A stretch of 10,366 nt of DNA, from contig JAMCQK010000115.1 of NCBI GenBank assembly GCA_023382135.1, positions 1 through 10,366 of the forward strand, written 5' to 3'. The notes under the pieces are model-generated. The model saw only the letters and a list, made by a program, of their open reading frames with translations. It had not been told where the DNA came from and searched no databases. How positions within the stretch are numbered: the first letter of the stretch is position 1; each line of letters starts with the position of its first letter. This document shows positions 1-6,051 of this stretch, piece after piece. The translations under genes were made by a program, and so were the position numbers. This DNA is from Deinococcus sp. Its GTDB lineage: Bacteria; Deinococcota; Deinococci; Deinococcales; Thermaceae.

Positions 1-1
1 C

Positions 2-511
2 TTCGTTTATCTGGCTACGCTGATGGTGCCCTTCGCCGTTACGGTCACGCCACTCTTCCTTGTCGTGAAGATTCTGGGCTGGACCAACTCCTATGCCGGC
101 CTCATTGTGCCCATGATCTTTAGTGCCTTTGGAACCTTCCTGATGCGGCAGTTCTTTTTATCCGTCCCGGTGGAACTCGAGGAGGCCGCCACCCTCGATG
201 GGGCCAGCACGCTAGTGACGTTTGTAAAGGTCATCCTCCCCACCTCCGGTCCAGCCCTCGCCACTCTGGGCATCTTCTCTTTCATGGCTTCCTGGAACAG
301 CTTCCTGTGGCCGTTGCTGATCGTAAACGATCAGGAATACATGACCCTGCCGCTGGCCTTGGCTACCTTGCAGGGCCTCTATCCTGGACAGACCCAGTGG
401 AACCTAGTCATGGCCGGCACGGTGATTGCCGTAGCCCCAATGATTGTGGTCTTCCTGCTGGCCCAGCGGTGGGTGGTCGAAGGGGTGACCGCCTCTGGGC
501 TCAAGGGGTAA
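2..511 (+). CDS. Carbohydrate ABC transporter permease, MalG-type (5' partial)
   Basis: Inner-membrane permease subunit of an ABC sugar importer, which forms the translocation path with a second permease and couples to the ATPase. The frame is open to the left window edge, so only the last 169 residues are visible, against roughly 270-290 for the family. The cytoplasmic EAA loop is clear: EEAATLDGAS, then the conserved ILP, at about visible residues 58-79; this is the helix that docks on the ATPase. Hydrophobic membrane segments flank it, and the protein ends a few residues after the last segment, as in MalG-type permeases. A glycosidase gene follows after 15 bp on the same strand, which supports an oligosaccharide substrate; the exact sugar cannot be read from this fragment. 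Family assignment is firm, substrate is inference. Confidence 0.93.
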   Translation, partial: FVYLATLMVPFAVTVTPLFLVVKILGWTNSYAGLIVPMIFSAFGTFLMRQFFLSVPVELEEAATLDGASTLVTFVKVILPTSGPALATLGIFSFMASWNSFLWPLLIVNDQEYMTLPLALATLQGLYPGQTQWNLVMAGTVIAVAPMIVVFLLAQRWVVEGVTASGLKG

Positions 512-526
512 CTGAAATTTCGGACC

Positions 527-1585
527 ATGAATACCGATATTGCCCTGATCAGGAATACCCAGCACCCTTCCGGAGCCTATCCCGCGGGCCCCGACTTTTC
601 CCAGTACCCCTACTGTTGGCTCAGGGACGGCTCCTTCATTGCCTATGCCATGGACAGAGCAAAAGTGCACGCCAGCGCCCGGGCTTTTCACCTCTGGGCA
701 GCACGGGCTATCCAGGCCCAGTCCAGCCATATCGAACAACTCATCGAGCGTGCCCAAAAGGGAGAGGTCATTCCCCAGAACGCTTTTTTGCCTGCCCGGT
801 ACACCCTCGAGGGCGAGCGGAAAGAGGATGGCTGGCCCAACTTCCAGCTCGACGGCTACGGCCAGTGGCTGTGGAGCCTGGGTGAGCACCTGCGGCTCAG
901 CGAGGAAAGCGGGCTTCCCGACCTGCTGGCCCCGGCCGTAGACCTCACCCTCGGCTACCTCCGGCAGTTCTGGGCAGAGCCTTGCTATGACGCCTGGGAG
1001 GAAAACCCTTCCCGGTTGCATACCGCCACCCTGGCCTCGATCTACGGGGGGATGATGGCGATGGTTCCCTACCGACCGGAGGCCCTCGAGACGGCCCAGG
1101 CGGTGCGCCGGGTAATTTTAGAAGAATGTGTTCAGGATGGGCGTTTCGTCAAGTTCATCGGCAACCCGGCGGTGGACGCCTCGCTGCTCTGGGTTTCCAC
1201 GCCCTTTGGAGTGGTCGGCGAGAACGACCCCCTCATGCAAGCTACTACCGCAGAGATTGAACACTGCTTGCTCTGGGCCGGGGGGCTTCTGCGCTATGCT
1301 TCCGACACCTACTACGGAGGTGGAGCCTGGCTGCTTCTCACCGCTTGGTTGGGTTGGTATTATGCACGCCTCGATAACCCTGAGCGTGCGAGGGAGTGCC
1401 TGGCTTGGGTAGAAAGCCAACGCAACGCCTGGGGCCACCTGCCCGAGCAGGTGCCGGTTTCCAGTACCAATGCCCGCTTCCTGGCCTACTGGACACGGCA
1501 GTGGGGTTCTTCGGCCTGCCCTTTGCTGTGGTCGCACGCTATGCGGCTGGTGCTAAGGGCGGAGCTCAGTCGAACGAAATGCTAA
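527..1585 (+). CDS. GH15-like glycoside hydrolase (glucoamylase/trehalase-type), short form
   Basis: Probable inverting alpha-glycosidase of the GH15 (alpha/alpha)6-barrel type, acting on short alpha-glucosides. Family landmarks in the 352-residue protein are YPYCWLRDGSF (28-37), QLDGYGQWLW (107-116), a WEE motif (157-159) where the general acid Glu is expected, and GHLPEQ (303-308), with Glu307 the likely catalytic base. No signal peptide is seen, so it is probably cytoplasmic. Most bacterial GH15 enzymes are near 600 residues with an N-terminal beta-sandwich; here only the barrel is present and the WLRD motif already lies at residue 31, so the protein is either a minimal catalytic-domain form or lost its N-terminal domain. 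The ATG lies 15 bp after the permease stop, implying co-transcription and hydrolysis of the imported sugar. No strong Shine-Dalgarno is visible. Activity is inferred from family; exact substrate unknown. Confidence 0.8.
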   Translation: MNTDIALIRNTQHPSGAYPAGPDFSQYPYCWLRDGSFIAYAMDRAKVHASARAFHLWAARAIQAQSSHIEQLIERAQKGEVIPQNAFLPARYTLEGERKEDGWPNFQLDGYGQWLWSLGEHLRLSEESGLPDLLAPAVDLTLGYLRQFWAEPCYDAWEENPSRLHTATLASIYGGMMAMVPYRPEALETAQAVRRVILEECVQDGRFVKFIGNPAVDASLLWVSTPFGVVGENDPLMQATTAEIEHCLLWAGGLLRYASDTYYGGGAWLLLTAWLGWYYARLDNPERARECLAWVESQRNAWGHLPEQVPVSSTNARFLAYWTRQWGSSACPLLWSHAMRLVLRAELSRTKC

Positions 1586-1606
1586 GGCCTAAAAAACGGG
1601 CACTTC

Positions 1607-1630
1607 TGGCAACCTGCCACCTTGCTTTTT
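1607..1630 (+). terminator. Possible weak terminator after the GH15 gene
   Basis: A five-base stem (TGGCA at 1607-1611 with TGCCA at 1615-1619, three-base loop) is followed a few bases later by a T run at 1626-1630. It lies 22 bp after the glycosidase stop, between two convergent genes, where a terminator is expected. The stem is short and the T run is not directly adjacent, so support is weak. Confidence 0.25.
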
Positions 1631-1680
1631 GAATATCCCAGGACCAAGAGAGGGATTCACAGTCCGGTAGCTTGCTACGA

Positions 1681-3501
1681 TTACATTTTGCTTTGTTGCG
1701 CAATAAGAGCTCCAAGTACCGCTTCCGCGCTGCGCTTGTCCATTCCAGGCAACTTGGCCATCTCCTCCAAGCTCATGGCTTTGAGTTCTTCCAGCGTGGA
1801 AAAGTGGGCCAGTAAAGCTTCCTTTCGTTTTGGTCCAATGCCCGGGATCTCGTCGAACACGCTCTTCAAGGTTTTTTGGCTGCGCAGTTTGCGGTGGTAC
1901 TCGAGGCCGTTCCGATGCGTTTCATCGCGCAGATAAATCAAGAGTTGCAATACCGGGTGGTTGAGGGGTAGCTCAACGGTTTTTCCGCTTGGGAGCACCA
2001 GTGTTTCTTCTCTCTTTGCCAGTCCGACTAGCGGAAGCGTGAGACCCGCCCGTTCCAGACCCTTCTGTGCCGCCCGCACTTGCCCCAGGCCGCCGTCAAT
2101 TAATAGAACGTCCGGCAGGGCCATGGTGTCCGATAAGCTGCCGGCAAAGCGGCGGTAAAGGGCTTCCTCCATCGCGGCGTAATCGTCGGCGCTGCCGGAA
2201 AGACTTTTGATGCGCATTCTGCGGTACTCGGCTTTCTTGGGCCTGCCGCCCTCGAACACAGCGATGGAAGCCACCGGGCTTTCTCCGAACAAGTTGGAAA
2301 TATCGAAGCCCTCGAGGCGGAAGGGCCTGCGGGACAGCTCCAGAATTTCCATCAGCCCTTTGAGCGCGGGGTGGTCGCCTTTGCGCTCGAGCAGCTTGAG
2401 CTCGGACTCCAGAGCGGTTTTGGCGTTGTTCTCCGAAAGCTCCAGCAACCGGGTTTTCTCTCCGCGCCGCGGTACCCGTAGCTCCACCTTGCGGCCTTTG
2501 GCGCTCAAAAATTCCGCCAGCGCTTGCTGGTCCTCTATCTCAAAGGGCAGCAGAATCAGCGGCGGCAGCGGCGTGGACAGGTTGACTCCTTTTTGTTTGG
2601 CGAAGCTTGCCACGTAGTATTCGCGCATAAAGGCCGAGAGCAGTTCTTCGTCGCTGTCATCGGCCGCCTGGTCGATAAACCGGTTGGTCTTGCCCAGCAT
2701 CTGTCCGCCGCGCATCTGATACAGCTGCATCAGCACGTACTGGCCCGCGCGGGCAAAGCCCAGGAAATCCAAATCGCCGAGCTCGACATCGTAAGCCTGC
2801 TGCGCGGTGCCGAAGAATGCTTTGACCGAGGAGATCTGGTCGCGGACTTCGGCGGCGCGCTCGAAGTCGGTGGCTTCCGCGGCTTGCTCCATGTGGGCCT
2901 CGAGGCTTGTCACCAGCTCATCCGCTTTGCCGTCCAGCAGCTGCTCAACCCGTTTCACTGCTTCCGCGTATTCTTTGGGGCTGGCATTGCCCACACACGG
3001 CGCCAGGCAGCGCCCCATCGAGAAATTGAGGCAGGGGTATCTGCGCTTGCGCATGGGGAAGCCGCTATTTTTTCGGAGCGGGAAAACCCGGTCCACCAGC
3101 CGTTTGATGCGCCTAACGGTTCCAGCTTCGGGGAAAGGCCCCCAGTACCTGGCGCCGTCGTCCAGCACCCGGCGTACCACCATCAGCATGGGAAATTCTT
3201 CGTTGGTCAGTTTGAGGAATGGATAGTGTTTATCGTCCTTGAACAAGACGTTATAGCGGGGCAGGTGGGCTTTGATCAGGTTGGACTCGAGCAGCAGCGC
3301 TTCCACCTCGTCGCGGGTCACGATGAACTCGAGGCCCGCCGCCTCCCGCGCGACCCGCAGGCTCTTTCCCTCCGCGTGGAAGTAACTGGTCACACGGGCT
3401 TTCAGGCTTTTGGCCTTGCCTACGTAAATGACTTTGGTTTTGGACCTCCACAAGTAGACGCCGGGCGCGTCTGGCAGGGGGGGCAGGTCTGACAGGTTCA
3501 T
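1681..3501 (-). CDS. uvrC: UvrABC system protein C (excinuclease subunit C)
   Basis: Nuclease of nucleotide excision repair; it cuts on both sides of a lesion in the UvrB-DNA complex. Domains in order: GIY-YIG nuclease for the 3' cut (PGVYLW 13-18, IYVGKA 25-30, Arg36, Glu67 in VEALLLE), a cysteine region (Cys157, 165, 169), the UVR helical hairpin that binds UvrB (about 195-227), the RNase H-like domain for the 5' cut with the Asp400-Asp469-His529 triad (GFDISN, LLIDGG, RDETHR), and two helix-hairpin-helix motifs (552-564, 584-596). The start MNLSDLPPLP is chosen because family N-termini begin just before this motif; an upstream in-frame ATG at 3549 would add 16 residues without similarity. 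A TACCCT box seven bases before the chosen ATG would fit a leaderless message. The first cysteine of the four iron-sulfur ligands described in E. coli UvrC is absent. It is convergent with the glycosidase gene. Confidence 0.97.
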   Translation of the reverse strand: MNLSDLPPLPDAPGVYLWRSKTKVIYVGKAKSLKARVTSYFHAEGKSLRVAREAAGLEFIVTRDEVEALLLESNLIKAHLPRYNVLFKDDKHYPFLKLTNEEFPMLMVVRRVLDDGARYWGPFPEAGTVRRIKRLVDRVFPLRKNSGFPMRKRRYPCLNFSMGRCLAPCVGNASPKEYAEAVKRVEQLLDGKADELVTSLEAHMEQAAEATDFERAAEVRDQISSVKAFFGTAQQAYDVELGDLDFLGFARAGQYVLMQLYQMRGGQMLGKTNRFIDQAADDSDEELLSAFMREYYVASFAKQKGVNLSTPLPPLILLPFEIEDQQALAEFLSAKGRKVELRVPRRGEKTRLLELSENNAKTALESELKLLERKGDHPALKGLMEILELSRRPFRLEGFDISNLFGESPVASIAVFEGGRPKKAEYRRMRIKSLSGSADDYAAMEEALYRRFAGSLSDTMALPDVLLIDGGLGQVRAAQKGLERAGLTLPLVGLAKREETLVLPSGKTVELPLNHPVLQLLIYLRDETHRNGLEYHRKLRSQKTLKSVFDEIPGIGPKRKEALLAHFSTLEELKAMSLEEMAKLPGMDKRSAEAVLGALIAQQSKM

Positions 3502-3615
3502 CAACAATAGGGTACCGGAATGTGCAGCATGTGGAATGGCGCTAGGCATTTAATAATTTGGTCTGGGTCTTGGTAATTGCCCTGGGGTGTAGGCAGCCTA
3601 ATGCTGGAGGTCACC

Positions 3616-4386
3616 ATGAAACCAAAATTCTATGCGCCGATCCTGGTTTTCGGGATGCTTCTTCTTGCAGGCTGTGGCTCGGACAAGATACAGGCACCTT
3701 TGCCAGGCGGTGCGCTCGATGCGGCGGATCTGAGGGTGTTAGTGGAAGCAGCCAAGCAGGATCGCGCCGTCAAGACCGCCGAAGCCGCACTTCGGGCATC
3801 GGGGTTCACACTGTACTGGGATCAGGCTAAGGGGGGTTTTCAGAAAGACGTTAATGCTCTAATGGTGCCCACTCAAGATCCTAACCTCTTTGTAAGCCTG
3901 ACATTCGATGGGGGTGCCCTAAAGCTGGTAAATATTGTCGAGGTGAAGGCCAGCCGGCCCAACCGATTTGAGGCAGTTATCGTCGATTTGAGGCAAGGGG
4001 AGGTCTATCAGACAGTCGCTGACCCCTCTCAGGGAAACAAGCTGCTCGGTTTCAACACGGGCCGTTCAGTGGGGGTGGCAAGCCTGGCCGAGATAATGGC
4101 ATTGGTTCCAGATCCAACCGACGGAACTCCTGGCGGCATTGTCCCGCTTGCTACCTGTGCAGTCCCATCAGAGTTGATCCAGGCTAGAGACCGGGCCCGT
4201 GAAGACTTGAATATCGCATATGCGTCTCTTGCCGCAGCCGTAGCAGCTGGCTATGCTGTCGATGTGATGCGTGATCGCTTGTACGGCGCCCAAAAAGCCA
4301 TTGACGACCGGAAAGCGGCGCACGCCGACCATTGCAATTGGACTTTTCGGCCACACCTACTAGCATTAGTCCAGGCATTTGCTTAG
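3616..4386 (+). CDS. Unrecognised lipoprotein, 256 aa
   Basis: I do not recognise a family. The N-terminus is a clear lipoprotein signal: MKPK, a hydrophobic core, then the lipobox LLAGC with Cys20 as the acylated residue, so the mature protein of about 237 residues should be membrane-anchored and face the periplasm or exterior. ATG 3616 is preferred over an ATG 39 bp upstream because GGAGG (3606-3610) sits six bases before it and because it gives a proper signal peptide. Residues 36-165 look like a mixed alpha/beta globular domain. The C-terminal part is alanine-rich and charged, consistent with a helical hairpin, and is bracketed by Cys181 and Cys240, a plausible disulfide. A membrane-protein gene starts nine bases after the stop, so the two are probably co-transcribed. 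Function unknown. Confidence 0.8.
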   Translation: MKPKFYAPILVFGMLLLAGCGSDKIQAPLPGGALDAADLRVLVEAAKQDRAVKTAEAALRASGFTLYWDQAKGGFQKDVNALMVPTQDPNLFVSLTFDGGALKLVNIVEVKASRPNRFEAVIVDLRQGEVYQTVADPSQGNKLLGFNTGRSVGVASLAEIMALVPDPTDGTPGGIVPLATCAVPSELIQARDRAREDLNIAYASLAAAVAAGYAVDVMRDRLYGAQKAIDDRKAAHADHCNWTFRPHLLALVQAFA

Positions 4387-4395
4387 GGGGCACCC

Positions 4396-4767
4396 ATGTC
4401 TGCCGATCTGTGGATTGCAGCAAGCGTTATAGTTCTGGCTTCCGGCGCTTTGTTCTGGCTGGGCACCCGCTGGGTTGGTCTTCTCCTCGGTGCTGTGATT
4501 TCCGCCACCGCGTCGCTGCAGGGCTTGGCGGCAGATCGAATGCCAGACCTGGGCATTTTGATAGCCGTAGCCGCGCTCCAGGGGAAGCCTTTACCAGTAA
4601 AAGCTGGATGGTTACGGTATATGCCTTCCGTTGTGTATCTGCCGTTCCTGGCATATGGGGCCTTGAACGGGTATGAATCCTTTACCATGCTGGCGGTCAA
4701 GGTTACATTTTTATGGACTGCTTGGCTGTTAGCCCGTTTTTACCATGCGAGGTGGACCCTTGCCTAA
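4396..4767 (+). CDS. Unrecognised small integral membrane protein, 123 aa
   Basis: No family recognised. The protein is strongly hydrophobic, with probable membrane segments near residues 5-22, 26-44, 50-61 (short), 76-92 and 95-114, and a basic C-terminus (ARFYHARW). The start ATG lies nine bases after the lipoprotein stop and follows a run of five Gs (4386-4390) that can act as ribosome binding site, which suggests translation from the same message. Pairing with an exported lipoprotein hints that the two act together at the membrane, but nothing in the sequence says how. The stop codon lies inside a perfect palindrome, CCTAATTAGG (4763-4772). Confidence 0.7.
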   Translation: MSADLWIAASVIVLASGALFWLGTRWVGLLLGAVISATASLQGLAADRMPDLGILIAVAALQGKPLPVKAGWLRYMPSVVYLPFLAYGALNGYESFTMLAVKVTFLWTAWLLARFYHARWTLA

Positions 4768-4776
4768 TTAGGGGTT

Positions 4777-4790
4777 ACCAAATTGTTGGT
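4777..4790. promoter_or_regulatory. Inverted repeat ACCAA-N4-TTGGT upstream of the 4833 gene
   Basis: A perfect inverted repeat with five-base arms and a four-base spacer lies ten bases upstream of the putative -35 box of the next gene. It could be an operator or a weak stem ending the upstream message; there is no T run, so an operator is slightly preferred. Short arms make chance occurrence possible. Confidence 0.2.
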
Positions 4791-4799
4791 CAATGAAGC

Positions 4800-4826
4800 T
4801 TGCCCGCGGGCCAACTGTCGTATGCT
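4800..4826 (+). promoter_or_regulatory. Probable promoter of a leaderless mRNA (4833 gene)
   Basis: A -10-like TATGCT (4821-4826) ends six bases before the GTG at 4833, and a -35-like TTGCCC (4800-4805) lies 15 bases upstream of it. The -10 to start-codon distance is what is seen for leaderless transcripts, common in Deinococcota, and there is no Shine-Dalgarno before this GTG. The 15-base spacer is shorter than ideal. Confidence 0.45.
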
Positions 4827-4832
4827 TTGAAT

Positions 4833-5231
4833 GTGAATAACTACCACCATGACGAACGTCTTTACCAGGCCTGGGTCCAGGTCCTGGACTGGATGCGCCA
4901 GTACGCCCAGGAGAAGAACTGCCGCTTCGAGAAGGAGTCCGACTTCCCGGACTTTATCTACCGCATGGAGCGCCCGTACGAGCTGCCCACCACCATCATG
5001 GCGGCTTCGCTTTCCGACCACCGGGGCGAACCCTTCTTGACGGCGGAAGTCTCCCCCCGCCACGCCGATCTCAAACGCATTGGCTTTAGGGTTCCGGGAG
5101 CGCAGATTCACTGGCACGCGCATTATCACCAACCCCAGGGCCTGCTGCTGGACGGCAAGCTAGCCCTCAGCAAGGAAAAGCTTTTCCAGATGGCCGACAG
5201 GGCCAGCCAGGCTTTGGCAGTCAAAGCCTAA
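4833..5231 (+). CDS. Unrecognised cytosolic protein with HxHxHxH motif, 132 aa
   Basis: No family recognised. The protein has no signal peptide or membrane segment. The N-terminal third looks helical (ERLYQAWVQVLDWMRQYAQEK), the middle looks like beta strands, and the end is a charged helix (SKEKLFQMADRASQALA). Residues 92-99 read IHWHAHYH, so His93, 95, 97 and 99 alternate and would lie on one face of a strand, a possible metal or ligand site; a second His pair is at residues 5-6. GTG 4833 is chosen because a TATGCT -10 box ends six bases before it, as in leaderless messages; an in-frame TTG at 4800 would overlap that promoter. It has its own promoter and is convergent with the dsbB-like gene. 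Function not assignable. Confidence 0.75.
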   Translation: MNNYHHDERLYQAWVQVLDWMRQYAQEKNCRFEKESDFPDFIYRMERPYELPTTIMAASLSDHRGEPFLTAEVSPRHADLKRIGFRVPGAQIHWHAHYHQPQGLLLDGKLALSKEKLFQMADRASQALAVKA

Positions 5232-5256
5232 CCAAAGTATGCCGCGAGGTTCTTGG

Positions 5257-5281
5257 CCTGGGGCTGCTGTCCGGCCCCGGG
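5257..5281. terminator. Hairpin between convergent genes, possible terminator
   Basis: CCTGGGGC (5257-5264) can pair with GCCCCGGG (5274-5281) through eight pairs including one G-U, with a nine-base loop. On the + strand it is followed by a pyrimidine-rich, T-containing stretch (5282-5294). It lies between two convergent stop codons (5231 and 5306), where a shared terminator would be expected. The lack of a clean T run lowers confidence. Confidence 0.4.
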
Positions 5282-5305
5282 GTCTTCCTTGGTTCGTCAG
5301 CCATA

Positions 5306-5707
5306 CTATGCGCGTCTGGGGCGGATCAGAGAAAGCGCCAGCACAATTAACACAAAGGCGATGAACGCTTGCAACGGGATGGGAAAACTGGGGATGTACT
5401 CCACCGTGCAAGGCACCGGGGGTTTGCATGCCGTGGGCGCGAAGCCGGGGATTTTTTGCTCCATCAGGTGCAAGGTGCTGAACATTGCGCCGATTACCGC
5501 AACCGGTATGACATAGCGGCGGATGCCGAAGTCGCTATTCCAAACGGCTATCCCCAGAATGATCGCCAGCGGGTACATGGCGATGCGCTGGAACCAACAG
5601 AGCTCACACGGGAGAAAATACCGGACTTCGGAGTAGTACAGACTACCCAAGGTAGCCACTACGGAGACCAGCCAGGCAAAAGCTAACAACAGTGCGTTTC
5701 GGTTCAT
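5306..5707 (-). CDS. Disulfide bond formation protein, DsbB/BdbC family
   Basis: Quinone-linked membrane oxidoreductase that re-oxidises a DsbA-like thiol oxidase and so drives disulfide formation outside the cytoplasm. The 133-residue protein has four predicted membrane helices (about 5-23, 41-56, 64-81, 110-127). The signature PCELCWFQRIAMYP holds the first redox pair, Cys34 and Cys37; the second pair, Cys94 and Cys100, is in the loop between helices 3 and 4. The arginine after WFQ (Arg41) is the conserved quinone-proximal residue of the family. Length matches the short BdbC-type proteins rather than the longer E. coli DsbB. A GAGG eight to eleven bases before the ATG can serve as ribosome binding site. 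No DsbA gene is in the window; the neighbouring lipoprotein with two extra cysteines is a possible client, but that is inference only. Confidence 0.93.
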   Translation of the reverse strand: MNRNALLLAFAWLVSVVATLGSLYYSEVRYFLPCELCWFQRIAMYPLAIILGIAVWNSDFGIRRYVIPVAVIGAMFSTLHLMEQKIPGFAPTACKPPVPCTVEYIPSFPIPLQAFIAFVLIVLALSLIRPRRA

Positions 5708-5749
5708 ACGATAGCCTCGGAGCGGGTAAAGGCAGGCTGCATGCCAACC

Positions 5750-5779
5750 AGCCTAAGTCTAGCCCGGCTGCTGGGACAA
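5750..5779 (-). promoter_or_regulatory. Possible promoter of the dsbB-like gene
   Basis: Read on the minus strand, TTGTCC (5779-5774) is followed after 18 bases by TAGGCT (5755-5750), resembling -35 and -10 boxes, about 42 bases upstream of the start codon. This leaves room for the leader containing the ribosome binding site. Matches are partial. Confidence 0.3.
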
Positions 5780-5857
5780 ATGCTTGGTATGAAGAGCGCG
5801 TCTTTTATCGCAGCGATAGAACAAGCCCGGATTCAAAGATAGTTTCCTTGCAGGGTT

Positions 5858-5891
5858 CACCCCGGGCGTAGTCGAAGGGCACAGCATGACA
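5858..5891. repeat. Degenerate copy of a dispersed CCC...TCGAAGGG hairpin repeat
   Basis: The segment reads CACCCCGGGCGTAGTCGAAG followed by GGCACAGCATGACA. It resembles the intergenic element with core CCCTGAGCG(A/T)AGTCGAAGGG that I recall from many unrelated bacterial genomes. Outer CCC and GGG and inner pairing allow a small hairpin. The match is from memory, with differences in the left arm, and no second copy is in the window. Confidence 0.35.
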
Positions 5892-6051
5892 TGTGTCAGG
5901 TTCGCCGTCGCGCTCATTGGCTCTAGGTGGCATCCCGAACCGAAGCCGAGAGATCTCTAAAACTGCGCAGGGGTGTATACACATTTAGCGAGTGGTGTTT
6001 CGCGGAGTTTATGCTGTGTACAGAAGGGCTCGGAACGGCTGTTTAACAGGC

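Larger units (their letters stand above)
5708..6051. other. Gene-free 344-bp region with clustered palindromes
   Basis: This stretch lies upstream of the dsbB-like gene and downstream of ftsY, both on the minus strand. I see no convincing gene on either strand. It holds several short dyads: TATCGCAGCGATA (5806-5818), TGACATGTGTCA (5887-5898), GTGTATACAC (5973-5982), TGTGTACA (6015-6022) and CTGTTTAACAG (6039-6049). It also holds a degenerate copy of a widespread hairpin repeat at 5858-5891. The dyads could be regulator sites for dsbB or processing signals after ftsY. Confidence 0.5.

Noticed and set aside
307..885. A 192-codon + strand frame bridging the permease and glycosidase genes
   Set aside because: It overlaps two real genes in another frame, and its composition is that of a shadow frame.
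404..1021. A 205-codon minus-strand frame across the permease/glycosidase junction
   Set aside because: It is antisense to two supported genes and has no recognisable motifs.
1667..1678. GTAGCTTGCTAC hairpin just after the uvrC stop as a terminator
   Set aside because: The stem is only four to five pairs and no T run follows on the minus strand.
2524..3492. A 322-codon open frame on the + strand opposite uvrC
   Set aside because: It is antisense to a gene with full UvrC motifs, and its residues show the low-complexity bias of a GC-rich shadow frame.
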